Shown here: positions 1 to 5,460 of the stretch, piece by piece
Layout of the letters: each line of letters begins with the position of its first letter
How positions within the stretch are numbered: position 1 is the first letter of the stretch
Assembly (NCBI GenBank): GCA_900552605.1
Contig: USAR01000014.1
Coordinates: 1 to 13,149, forward strand
DNA length: 13,149 nucleotides
DNA from: an uncultured Oscillospiraceae bacterium
GTDB taxonomy: Bacteria > Bacillota > Clostridia > Oscillospirales > Acutalibacteraceae
Direction: 5' to 3'
Position numbers and translations under genes: made by a program
The notes under the pieces: generated by a model
Told to the model about the DNA's origin: nothing
Seen by the model: the letters and a program-made list of their open reading frames with translations, nothing else
The model's database searches: none

Positions 1-39
1 AAAGTATTTTCCGAAGAGGAAATTGATAAATTAGTTTAG
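1..39 (+). CDS. C-terminal end of an unidentified protein (5' end outside window)
   Basis: Reading from base 1, twelve codons run to a TAG stop at 37-39 and give the tail KVFSEEEIDKLV. The acidic, helical character is typical of a protein C-terminus, but twelve open codons are not proof of a gene. The stretch from about base 12 to 31 is nearly identical, in the same frame, to the last codons of the XRE-type regulator ending at 1426 (both encode EEEIDK). This could mean a related protein or could be chance in a low-complexity stretch. No function can be assigned. Confidence 0.4.
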   Translation, partial: KVFSEEEIDKLV

Positions 40-215
40 CAATGGCTGACCGCACTATTATTGCAGCGGGCTGTTTTCACATATTCCAAGCAACAAAATC
101 AGACGTTTCAATATTCTGAAAATCATTATGTCACTGCCTCAATGCTACAGCTGTTTTTTAGCTAAGTATCTTTATATCGATTACTTTTGAAACATTGCAA
201 AAGCCTTTTTCTTTC

Positions 216-383
216 CCTCCGTGCCGACAGCGTCGCCGCGCCCCGGCGCGCATCGCCTTAATGGCGATGCAAAAGCCGATTTATCGGCTTTTTAAACCGT
301 TTTTTTGCTGCAATTGTCTTGTAACCGAGCAGACTGCAATAAAAACGGTTGCGCCGGGCGCGGCGACGCTGTCGGCACGGAGG
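216..383. repeat. GC-rich four-branched palindromic element
   Basis: Bases 216-240 are a perfect reverse complement of 359-383, and 241-249 pairs with 351-358 with one extra C, giving a 33-bp outer stem. Inside it, three more stems follow almost without unpaired bases: hairpin 250-257/263-270 (8 bp, 5-nt loop), hairpin 271-279/284-292 (9 bp, 4-nt loop), and stem 295-308/336-350 (about 14 bp, one bulge) closed by a loop of about 27 nt. The whole folds as a four-way junction. It is clearly richer in GC than its flanks. No target-site duplication is obvious at its ends. It could be a dispersed intergenic repeat (REP/MITE-like) or a structured RNA; the sequence alone cannot decide. Confidence 0.75.
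271..306 (+). terminator. Terminator-like hairpin inside the palindromic element
   Basis: AAAAGCCGA (271-279) pairs with TCGGCTTTT (284-292) around a 4-nt loop, and a second run of T follows at 300-306. This matches a plus-strand intrinsic terminator and could stop transcription from the gene ending at 39. It is also one arm of the four-way palindrome, so its resemblance to a terminator may be secondary. Confidence 0.4.
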
Positions 384-502
384 AAAACCGCAGTCAAATC
401 CTCACACAATCAAAAATACAGGTATAAGCCTTACCTACGTCAAGGCTTATAAGCTTCAACCTGCAACGAGGTTGATTCTCATAACAACAATAGTTAAAAC
501 AT

Positions 503-551
503 TAAAAGCGCCCGTTCTGCCGCGGCTTTGCCGAATTAAAAACGAGCGCTT
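503..551 (-). terminator. Intrinsic terminator of the TM2-protein gene
   Basis: Read on the minus strand, the arm at 541-551 pairs with the arm at 506-516 over 11 bp including one G-U pair. The loop contains a CGGC-AAA-GCCG mini-hairpin, and the structure ends in CTTTTAAT. It begins about 28 bases past the stop codon of the minus-strand gene ending at 579. Confidence 0.65.
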
Positions 552-578
552 GTTTATTTACTTTTGCTGTCCCAACCG

Positions 579-1067
579 TTACACATAGTAGGGGTTGGGT
601 TTATTCAGCAATTTAATCAGGTCGATAATAATTCCGACGCCGCAAAGGCCACCTGTGCAAAGATATAAAATACCTGTTCCGATTTTACCTTCATAAAATT
701 TGTGAGCACCGAAAATTCCAAAAATGCAACACAATGCAACAGACACCCATTTATTCTTCGGTCTCCCCATAGGAACACCGGCTCCGACAGTGTTCTTATT
801 TACATTGGCATTAACATTCGCATTGTTATTATCGTTGTTAATTACAATGTTCGGTTGATTTGCCGATGACTTGAGCTCTTCAACCTGCCTTCCGCAAAGA
901 TTGCACACAACTGCATCTTCCGGAATTTTACCGCCGCAGTGCTTACAGAATTTTGTTTTGACATCTGCCCCGCTTTTCGATTGCTGCTCAGTCTGTGCCG
1001 CCGATGCCTGATTCTCAGCTGAGTTATTTTCACCTGTCGACACCTGTGTTAATTCGCTGTTATCCAT
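579..1067 (-). CDS. Zinc-ribbon and TM2 domain membrane protein
   Basis: 162 residues. The start is polar and disordered (1-38). A zinc ribbon follows with C41-x2-C44 and C55-x2-C58, then an Asn-rich linker (about 72-92) and a C-terminal TM2 domain (about 105-158). The TM2 domain has two hydrophobic helices and the family's GAHKFYEG and IIIDLI motifs. TM2 proteins with zinc ribbons are common in Firmicutes; their function is poorly defined, and the topology suggests a cytoplasmic zinc ribbon on two membrane helices. The ATG is preceded by AAAGGGGAAG at good spacing. A consensus promoter lies upstream and a terminator downstream, so it is probably monocistronic. It is divergent from the XRE regulator gene, which may control it. 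Domain calls are confident; no specific role is claimed. Confidence 0.9.
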   Translation of the reverse strand: MDNSELTQVSTGENNSAENQASAAQTEQQSKSGADVKTKFCKHCGGKIPEDAVVCNLCGRQVEELKSSANQPNIVINNDNNNANVNANVNKNTVGAGVPMGRPKNKWVSVALCCIFGIFGAHKFYEGKIGTGILYLCTGGLCGVGIIIDLIKLLNKPNPYYV

Positions 1068-1099
1068 TCATATTCTTCCCCTTTCGCTATTTTGAAAAT

Positions 1100-1128
1100 A
1101 TTCTAACACATAAGTGTTCATTTGTCAA
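1100..1128 (-). promoter_or_regulatory. Sigma-A promoter of the TM2-protein gene with embedded inverted repeat
   Basis: On the minus strand a perfect -35 TTGACA (1123-1128) and a -10 TAGAAT (1100-1105) are separated by exactly 17 bases. An inverted repeat AACAC-ATAA-GTGTT (1105-1118) lies in the spacer and touches the -10, a natural operator position. The neighbouring XRE protein is the obvious candidate ligand, which is inference. Confidence 0.7.
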
Positions 1129-1136
1129 CATATGTA

Positions 1137-1180
1137 TTCATAAAATGCATAAATCGGCACTACAATATACATAGAGGTGA
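1137..1180 (+). promoter_or_regulatory. Candidate promoter and ribosome binding site of the XRE regulator gene
   Basis: A -10 TACAAT (1161-1166) is preceded by a weak -35 TTCATA (1137-1142) at 18-base spacing. GAGGTGA (1174-1180) sits 6 bases before a GTG codon and fixes the start at 1187. The -35 is poor, as expected for an activated or autoregulated promoter, so the call is tentative. Confidence 0.4.
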
Positions 1181-1186
1181 TTTTCT

Positions 1187-1426
1187 GTGTATATCCCGAC
1201 TTTAGATTCAAAGGCAGTTGGAAAAGCAATTGCATATTTCAGAAAACAAAGCGGTGTTTCGCAAGACGTATTAAGCGGTCTAGCTGATATCGGGCGCAGC
1301 CACCTTAGTGCAATTGAGCGCGGTGAACGAAAACCAACACTTGAGACGCTGTACAGAATCAGTTGTGCGCTGAATATCAAAATGAGCACAGTGGTTAAAA
1401 AAATCGAAGAAGAAATTGATAAATAA
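1187..1426 (+). CDS. Small XRE-family helix-turn-helix regulator
   Basis: 79 residues, almost entirely one Cro/C1-type HTH domain (about residues 9-66). The pattern is typical: AIAYFRKQSGVSQDVLSGLADIGRSH, then LSAIERGERKPTLETLYRISCALNI. The last residues (KKIEEEIDK) are charged, and there is no ligand-binding or peptidase domain. The start is GTG with GAGGTGA six bases upstream. Proteins of this type usually act as dimeric repressors of their own gene or of a neighbour; the divergent TM2-protein promoter with its inverted repeat is the likely target (inference). A terminator follows directly after the stop, so the gene is transcribed alone. Confidence 0.9.
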   Translation: MYIPTLDSKAVGKAIAYFRKQSGVSQDVLSGLADIGRSHLSAIERGERKPTLETLYRISCALNIKMSTVVKKIEEEIDK

Positions 1427-1480
1427 AAGCAACAGCCAGACCATTAAAAAAGCTAAATAGTCAAGCTGTTGCTTTTTGGT
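1425..1480 (+). terminator. Bidirectional intrinsic terminator
   Basis: The 12-base arm 1425-1436 (AAAAGCAACAGC) is perfectly complementary to 1465-1476. On the plus strand the stem ends in a T run and closes the XRE gene. On the minus strand it also ends in TTTT and lies about 20 bases past the stop of the deacetylase gene, so it probably serves both converging transcripts. Confidence 0.8.
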
Positions 1481-1497
1481 TTATTTTCAATTATGTA

Positions 1498-2193
1498 TTA
1501 AAGCAAAACCTCGCGGTTTGTACCGTAAAATATATCTTGCTTTCCTGAGATTATTTTGCAAAATTCCTCAAACTTATCCCAAGTATTGTGAATATCAAAC
1601 TCATATGCATGACCCCATATATAAAAAAGCTTCGGCGTATCGGTATCAAGCTCAACAAAGCTTTGTGCCAGCTCAAACATTTTATTCCATTCCTCATGGT
1701 GATACACAGTCGGTTTAAAGCGATATAGGTCTGATTGAATATCAAAGCTGTGGCTCGAAACAGTTGTGCGGCAATACTTTACTCCTGTGTTGTTTTTTAT
1801 AACATCCGCCACGTGTTCGTTGCAATTGGTACCTCCGCCGGGATATGCAAAGCCAACAACCTCATACCCGACAATGTCAGAAAGAGCAAGACGGTCGTTT
1901 TCAACCTGTCTTACTATTTCATCGTCAGAAACAGCTGTAAGTAAGGGGTGCGTAAGAGTGTGCGACGCAACCTCGTGCCCTTCATAAATATTTTTTACCT
2001 CAATTGCGCGAGGCTTAACGTGCGCGACCGTCACATCTTCCCGAATAAGACTTCCTGCTGTTCCCAAAAATTCCGAGTTTAAATTGAACGTACATTTTAA
2101 ACCGTATTTATTAAGCAGTGCGATAAGCCGTTGGTCCTGCGTAACGCCGTCGTCATAGCTAAAGGTCACCGCTTTCATCTTTCCTTGAAACAT
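1498..2193 (-). CDS. Polysaccharide-deacetylase (NodB-fold, CE4-like) family protein
   Basis: 231 residues from the ATG at 2193; this start is preferred over an in-frame TTG six bases upstream because GGGAAG lies 8 bases before it. NodB-homology motifs appear in order: TFSYDDG (10-16, catalytic/metal Asp pair), SHTLTH (77-82, metal-binding H78 and H82), FAYPGGG (115-121) and the late WGH (193-195). The family hydrolyses N- or O-acetyl groups on sugars and uses a divalent metal. There is no signal peptide or membrane anchor, so it is predicted to be cytoplasmic, unlike the cell-wall deacetylases; an intracellular carbohydrate substrate is more likely. It lies 45 bases after the pyrimidine phosphorylase stop, same strand, probably the last gene of that operon, though its link to nucleosides is unclear. 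Confidence 0.88.
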   Translation of the reverse strand: MFQGKMKAVTFSYDDGVTQDQRLIALLNKYGLKCTFNLNSEFLGTAGSLIREDVTVAHVKPRAIEVKNIYEGHEVASHTLTHPLLTAVSDDEIVRQVENDRLALSDIVGYEVVGFAYPGGGTNCNEHVADVIKNNTGVKYCRTTVSSHSFDIQSDLYRFKPTVYHHEEWNKMFELAQSFVELDTDTPKLFYIWGHAYEFDIHNTWDKFEEFCKIISGKQDIFYGTNREVLL

Positions 2194-2238
2194 TTTCAAT
2201 ACTTCCCTTCTTGTTTAATTAAATTGTATATGGTTTCA

Positions 2239-3543
2239 TCAATACTTAATTGTATCAATAATCATATGCTTTTTACAAGGCGGCTTGCTTTCGATGTCAA
2301 CAGTATTTTTCATTAGTGCTGTCGCCTCGGAAAAATCATCTACCGAAGATGATTGCAAACGCGCAATCGGCTCGCCGACGCTTACGCGGTCGCCCGTCTT
2401 TTTATAAAAATAAATGCCTGCTGTAATATCTATACTGTCGCCGACTTTTGCTCTGCCTGCGCCGAGCAGCACCGAGGTTTCGCCAACTGTGTGTGCGTTT
2501 ATTTTGCTTATATATCCGCTTTTGCTTGCGGTGATATCTACGGTATTCCGAGCCTTGCAAAAGTATTTAAGATCATTTAAAAATGAAATGTCGCCGCCCT
2601 GCGCCGTCAGCCATTCGCAAAACTTTTTGTAAGCACTGCCGTTTTTCACGGATTCCCAACACATATCCATTGCTTTTTTAAACCTAATATTAAGAGCAGA
2701 TGACACCATATGTGCCGCAAGTGTGATTGAAACCTCACCGAGATCTTCAATAACATCGCCTTGCAAAAATGCCGCAGCTTCGGCAATTTCGAGAGAGTTG
2801 CCCACAGTGCGTCCTAAAGGTTCATTCATATCGGTAAGCACTGCAATCGTATTTCTGCCGCAAGCTTTGCCGACACTTACCATAATTTCAGCAAGCCTTC
2901 TTGCGCTTTCGACGGTTTTCATAAGAGCACCGCAACCTACCTTGACATCGAGAATAATATTTTCAGCGCCGCATGCGAGTTTTTTGCTCATAACACTCGA
3001 TGCAATAAGCGGCAAGCTGTCAACTGTTGCCGTTACATCTCGCAAAGCATACAGCTTCTTATCTGCCGGCGCAAAATTACCGGTTTGCGTAACAACAGCC
3101 ATTCCGACTTTTTTTACATTTCTTATGAATTCCTCTGAGGAACAAGCGGCTTTATACCCTCTTACAGCCTCAAGCTTATCTGCTGTGCCGCCTGTAAAGC
3201 CAAGGCCTCTGCCTGACATTTTGGCAGTTATAACTCCAAGCGACGCGGCAATCGGCGCTGCAATAAACGTTGTCTTATCGCCGACACCGCCTGTTGAGTG
3301 TTTGTCGGCTGTAAGGTTTCCGAATTGCGATAAATCGGCTTTTTCTCCGCTTTCATACATAGCCATTGTAAAGTCGGCGGTTTCACGATATGTCATTCCC
3401 GAAAAATAAACCGCCATACAAAAAGCAGAAAGCTGATAATCGGGTATATCTCCCGACGTTATGCCGCTAACAAGGAATTTGATCTCATCAGCGCTGAGCT
3501 CTTTTCCGTCGCGTTTTTTCTCAATTATATCGTACATTCTCAT
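2239..3543 (-). CDS. pdp: Pyrimidine-nucleoside phosphorylase
   Basis: 434 residues, the normal family length. The enzyme splits uridine, thymidine or deoxyuridine with phosphate into base plus (deoxy)ribose-1-phosphate in the cytoplasm. Visible motifs: the phosphate-binding KHSTGGVGDK (81-90), the signature SGRGLGFTGGTADKLE (110-125), and YALRDVTATVDS with downstream ASSVMSKK, giving R168, S183 and K187. These match E. coli thymidine phosphorylase R171, S186 and K190, and H82 matches its H85. The signature has Phe at 116 where His is usual. The start ATG follows the cdd stop by 6 bases and its GGTGA ribosome binding site overlaps that stop, so translation is probably coupled. Thymidine phosphorylase (deoA) cannot be separated from Pdp by sequence inspection; Pdp is favoured for a Firmicute. 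Confidence 0.93.
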   Translation of the reverse strand: MRMYDIIEKKRDGKELSADEIKFLVSGITSGDIPDYQLSAFCMAVYFSGMTYRETADFTMAMYESGEKADLSQFGNLTADKHSTGGVGDKTTFIAAPIAASLGVITAKMSGRGLGFTGGTADKLEAVRGYKAACSSEEFIRNVKKVGMAVVTQTGNFAPADKKLYALRDVTATVDSLPLIASSVMSKKLACGAENIILDVKVGCGALMKTVESARRLAEIMVSVGKACGRNTIAVLTDMNEPLGRTVGNSLEIAEAAAFLQGDVIEDLGEVSITLAAHMVSSALNIRFKKAMDMCWESVKNGSAYKKFCEWLTAQGGDISFLNDLKYFCKARNTVDITASKSGYISKINAHTVGETSVLLGAGRAKVGDSIDITAGIYFYKKTGDRVSVGEPIARLQSSSVDDFSEATALMKNTVDIESKPPCKKHMIIDTIKY

Positions 3544-3549
3544 ATTTTG

Positions 3550-3948
3550 TCACCGGTTAAGACCAAAGCTCTGTGGCAGCAGGCTGTCCAAAGTATATGA
3601 AACAGCGCTGTCGCCCGACTGCAACACTATTTTAAAATCACTTCCGCAAAACTCCGACATAACCTGCCTGCAAACGCCGCAAGGCGGAAAGCCGTGTTTC
3701 TCGGCATCGGGGTGATCTGAATAAACCGCAACGGCACTGAAATTGCGCTTACCGTCGCTTATTGCTTTGAAAAATGCAACCCTTTCCGCACAGCAGGTTG
3801 GTGAAAACGCGGCGTTTTCAATGTTACAACCGATATAAATGCTGCCGTCACTGCACAAAAGCGCCGCACCGACCTTTATTTTAGAGTACGGAGAATATGA
3901 TTTCTCCATTGCTGTTTTTGCTTTATTCAAAAGCTCATTGTTGTTCAT
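3550..3948 (-). CDS. cdd: Cytidine deaminase
   Basis: 132 residues from the ATG at 3948, typical of the small homotetrameric Cdd. It converts cytidine and deoxycytidine to uridine and deoxyuridine. Zinc-site motifs are complete: C53-A-E55 (ligand and proton-shuttle Glu) and PC90-GV-C93; the substrate-binding NIEN (42-45) is present. A GTG four codons upstream (3960) is also in frame, but AAAGGGTGA lies about 8 bases before the ATG and overlaps the GTG, so the ATG is chosen. The product feeds the next gene, pdp, which follows after 6 bases: cytidine to uridine to uracil plus ribose-1-phosphate. It is the first gene of the minus-strand operon. Confidence 0.95.
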   Translation of the reverse strand: MNNNELLNKAKTAMEKSYSPYSKIKVGAALLCSDGSIYIGCNIENAAFSPTCCAERVAFFKAISDGKRNFSAVAVYSDHPDAEKHGFPPCGVCRQVMSEFCGSDFKIVLQSGDSAVSYTLDSLLPQSFGLNR

Positions 3949-3967
3949 ACAATCACTCACCCTTTAC

Positions 3968-4008
3968 ATTTTAGCACCGATTTTCAAATAAATCAACCGA
4001 TTTTGCAA
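3968..4008 (-). promoter_or_regulatory. Candidate promoter region of the cdd operon
   Basis: Two overlapping minus-strand possibilities exist. One is TTGCAA (4003-4008), 17 bases, GAAAAT (3980-3985), which leaves room for a leader. The other is TTGATT (3991-3996), 17 bases, TAAAAT (3968-3973) with an extended TG; its start point would fall almost on the ribosome binding site. A direct repeat ACCGATTTT at 3976-3984 and 3996-4004, exactly 20 bases apart, overlaps both. Neither is consensus. Confidence 0.3.
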
Positions 4009-4103
4009 TGCCGAATTATCGTATTTTAAACGTCGCATTTTAGCTGCCGCTTTGTGTTATTAAAAACTTAAAAATAGTTAAATAAACACCTAAAAAAAGT
4101 ATA

Positions 4104-4131
4104 TTGACAATGCTTTTCGCCATGCTATAAT
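4104..4131 (+). promoter_or_regulatory. Sigma-A promoter of the sugar-acid locus
   Basis: A perfect -35 TTGACA (4104-4109) and a perfect -10 TATAAT (4126-4131) are separated by 16 bases, and the leader to the aldolase ATG is about 104 bases. It is the strongest promoter seen on the plus strand of the locus and would drive at least the KDPG aldolase gene. Such consensus elements normally need a repressor for control, which fits the palindrome directly behind it. Confidence 0.75.
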
Positions 4132-4142
4132 TACATTGTAAT
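4130..4142 (+). promoter_or_regulatory. Palindromic operator candidate at the aldolase transcription start
   Basis: ATTACA-T-TGTAAT is a perfect 13-base palindrome overlapping the end of the -10 box and the expected transcription start, the classic repressor position. A second perfect 12-base palindrome, AAATTATAATTT, lies at 4156-4167 but is pure AT and less informative. No regulator gene of the locus is in the window, so the binding protein is unknown. Confidence 0.45.
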
Positions 4143-4241
4143 CAAATAAAAATCCAAATTATAATTTGCTGTATCCTACGCGACGGTGCACTATTTCCTA
4201 TTGTAACCGTTGCTTTGCAGGAAGTAAGGAGATAGTTGTAT

Positions 4242-5207
4242 ATGAATGATATTTTTGAGCAGATTCGCAATGTCGGCTTAATGCCGGTTATAAAGCTTAC
4301 CGACACATCAAAGGCTGTTGATTTGGCCAAGGCGCTTACAAAAGGCGGCATTCCCGTTGCCGAGGTCACTTTCAGAGCTGCGGGCGCTGAAAAAGCAATT
4401 GCCGCAATTGCAAAAGAAATGCCGGAAATGCTTGTGGGCGCCGGTACTGTGCTTAATGTGGAGCAGGCAAAGCTTGCAATTGACAACGGCGCAAAATACA
4501 TTGTTGCTCCCGGCTTTGTTGAAGAGGTTGTGAGCTACTGTCTTGATAGAAATGTGCCTGTAATTCCTGGTTGCACAAATGCGAGCGAGGTCAGCAAGGC
4601 TTCAAATATGGGACTAAAGGTTGTTAAATTCTTCCCGGCAGAAGCTATGGGCGGACTTAAGGTTTTAAAGGCACTTGCAGGCCCTTTCGGCAATATGAAA
4701 TTTATTCCGACGGGTGGAATTAACCCCGATAATTTAGGGGATTATCTCGCCTTTCCGAAAATCGTCGCCTGCGGCGGCAGTTGGATGGTTCCGCAAAAAA
4801 TGGTTGATGAGTCCGATTGGGACGGCATAACCGCTTTGGCACAGCAAGCCGTTACCGCAATGCTTAATATATCCGTTGAGCACATCGGCATCAATTCGGA
4901 AAACGAAAACGCAGCACTCGCTGCCGCTGATGGCTTTAATAACATTCTTTCCTGCGGCACTCGCGAAACATCGGTATCTCACTTTGTAGGAAGCAGCCTT
5001 GAAATTATGAAATCTGTAGGTCGCGGTACATGCGGTCACATTGCACTTGGTGTAAGCGACGTTTCTCGTGCCGTTCGTTTTTTCACTTCTCAAGGATTTG
5101 AGTTTGATGACTCAAGCATTAAAACAGATGACAACGGCAGAGTTAAGTTTATATATTTCAAGAACGAAATCGGCGGTTTCGCCGTTCATCTTGTTAACAG
5201 TCATTGA
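4242..5207 (+). CDS. eda: KDPG/KHG aldolase fused to a C-terminal VOC (glyoxalase-like) domain
   Basis: 321 residues. Residues 1 to about 208 are a complete class I KDPG/KHG aldolase: EVTFR with E41 (E. coli E45), GAGTVL (66-71), PGCTNASE (109-116), Schiff-base lysine K129 in VVKFFPAE, and PTGGINPDN (156-164). It cleaves 2-keto-3-deoxy-6-phosphogluconate to pyruvate and glyceraldehyde-3-phosphate. Residues 210-321 add about 110 residues absent from E. coli Eda (about 213 residues). These show two half-repeats, VEHIGI (212-217) and GHIALGV (265-271), ending in GFAVHLV, the layout of a VOC metalloenzyme domain; H214, E254 and H266 are possible ligands. The start ATG is set by AAGGAG 10 bases upstream; a TTG at 4236 is too close. 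The kinase making its substrate is encoded at 11536, five genes on. Confidence 0.92.
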   Translation: MNDIFEQIRNVGLMPVIKLTDTSKAVDLAKALTKGGIPVAEVTFRAAGAEKAIAAIAKEMPEMLVGAGTVLNVEQAKLAIDNGAKYIVAPGFVEEVVSYCLDRNVPVIPGCTNASEVSKASNMGLKVVKFFPAEAMGGLKVLKALAGPFGNMKFIPTGGINPDNLGDYLAFPKIVACGGSWMVPQKMVDESDWDGITALAQQAVTAMLNISVEHIGINSENENAALAAADGFNNILSCGTRETSVSHFVGSSLEIMKSVGRGTCGHIALGVSDVSRAVRFFTSQGFEFDDSSIKTDDNGRVKFIYFKNEIGGFAVHLVNSH

Positions 5208-5280
5208 TTAGAATAGAGATTGAGTCTAAATAACAACCGAAAATGTAAAAGATGCGTTTACAAAATTTGCTGCCCCTAAC

Positions 5281-5460
5281 CATATTTGTTCTTGTAAGAG
5301 CATTCGGCGCACAGAAATATTCGATTAAAGAATTTCTGTACACACTTACCTCTGTAATGTGATTTTTACTATATAATCACTTTATAAGCTGTGTAATGTT
5401 GCAAGGCTTTTTCGTGTCTTTTGATACTTAATAGCATAGCGGAAAGGACTTGGCATAAAT
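5281..5460 (+). promoter_or_regulatory. Structured leader of the transporter gene, related to the kdgK leader
   Basis: The 253-base gap after the aldolase gene has no gene. Within it, ACAGAAAT (5311-5318) pairs with 5332-5339, and GTGATT (5359-5364) is an inverted repeat of 5375-5380 around a -10-like TATAAT (5372-5377) that lacks a good -35. GCTGTG (5388-5393) pairs with CATAGC (5435-5440), directly followed by the GGAAAGGA ribosome binding site. Parts of this leader align with 11365-11535 upstream of kdgK: the block beginning at 5281 matches that at 11365 at 23 of 36 positions with 10 of 13 differences being transitions, and AGCGGAAAGGA is identical in both. Confidence 0.4.

Larger units (their letters stand above)
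40..578. other. Gene-free intergenic region dense in inverted repeats
   Basis: No credible gene is present here; open frames that cross it are artefacts of the GC-rich palindrome. Bases 40-215 show nothing recognisable. Bases 216-383 hold a large multi-branched palindrome, listed separately. Two simple hairpins follow: arms 423-432 and 442-451 (10 bp, 9-nt loop), and arms 456-462 and 469-475 (7 bp, 6-nt loop). The region ends with the terminator of the minus-strand gene (506-551). Confidence 0.7.

Noticed and set aside
216..383. Retron or other reverse-transcriptase-linked RNA
   Set aside because: The structured palindrome is reminiscent of such RNAs, but no reverse transcriptase gene is in the window.
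195..588. Two overlapping plus-strand open frames through the palindromic element
   Set aside because: They run through the GC-rich inverted repeats, have no ribosome binding site and give low-complexity, Arg-rich peptides without protein-like character.
2723..3409. 228-codon open frame antisense to pdp
   Set aside because: It is the shadow of a well-supported conserved gene on the opposite strand; its composition (Ser/Ala/Pro-rich) reflects the reverse reading.
5359..5380. CRP-type operator
   Set aside because: GTGA and TCAC halves are 14 bases apart rather than the 6-base core spacing of a CRP site.
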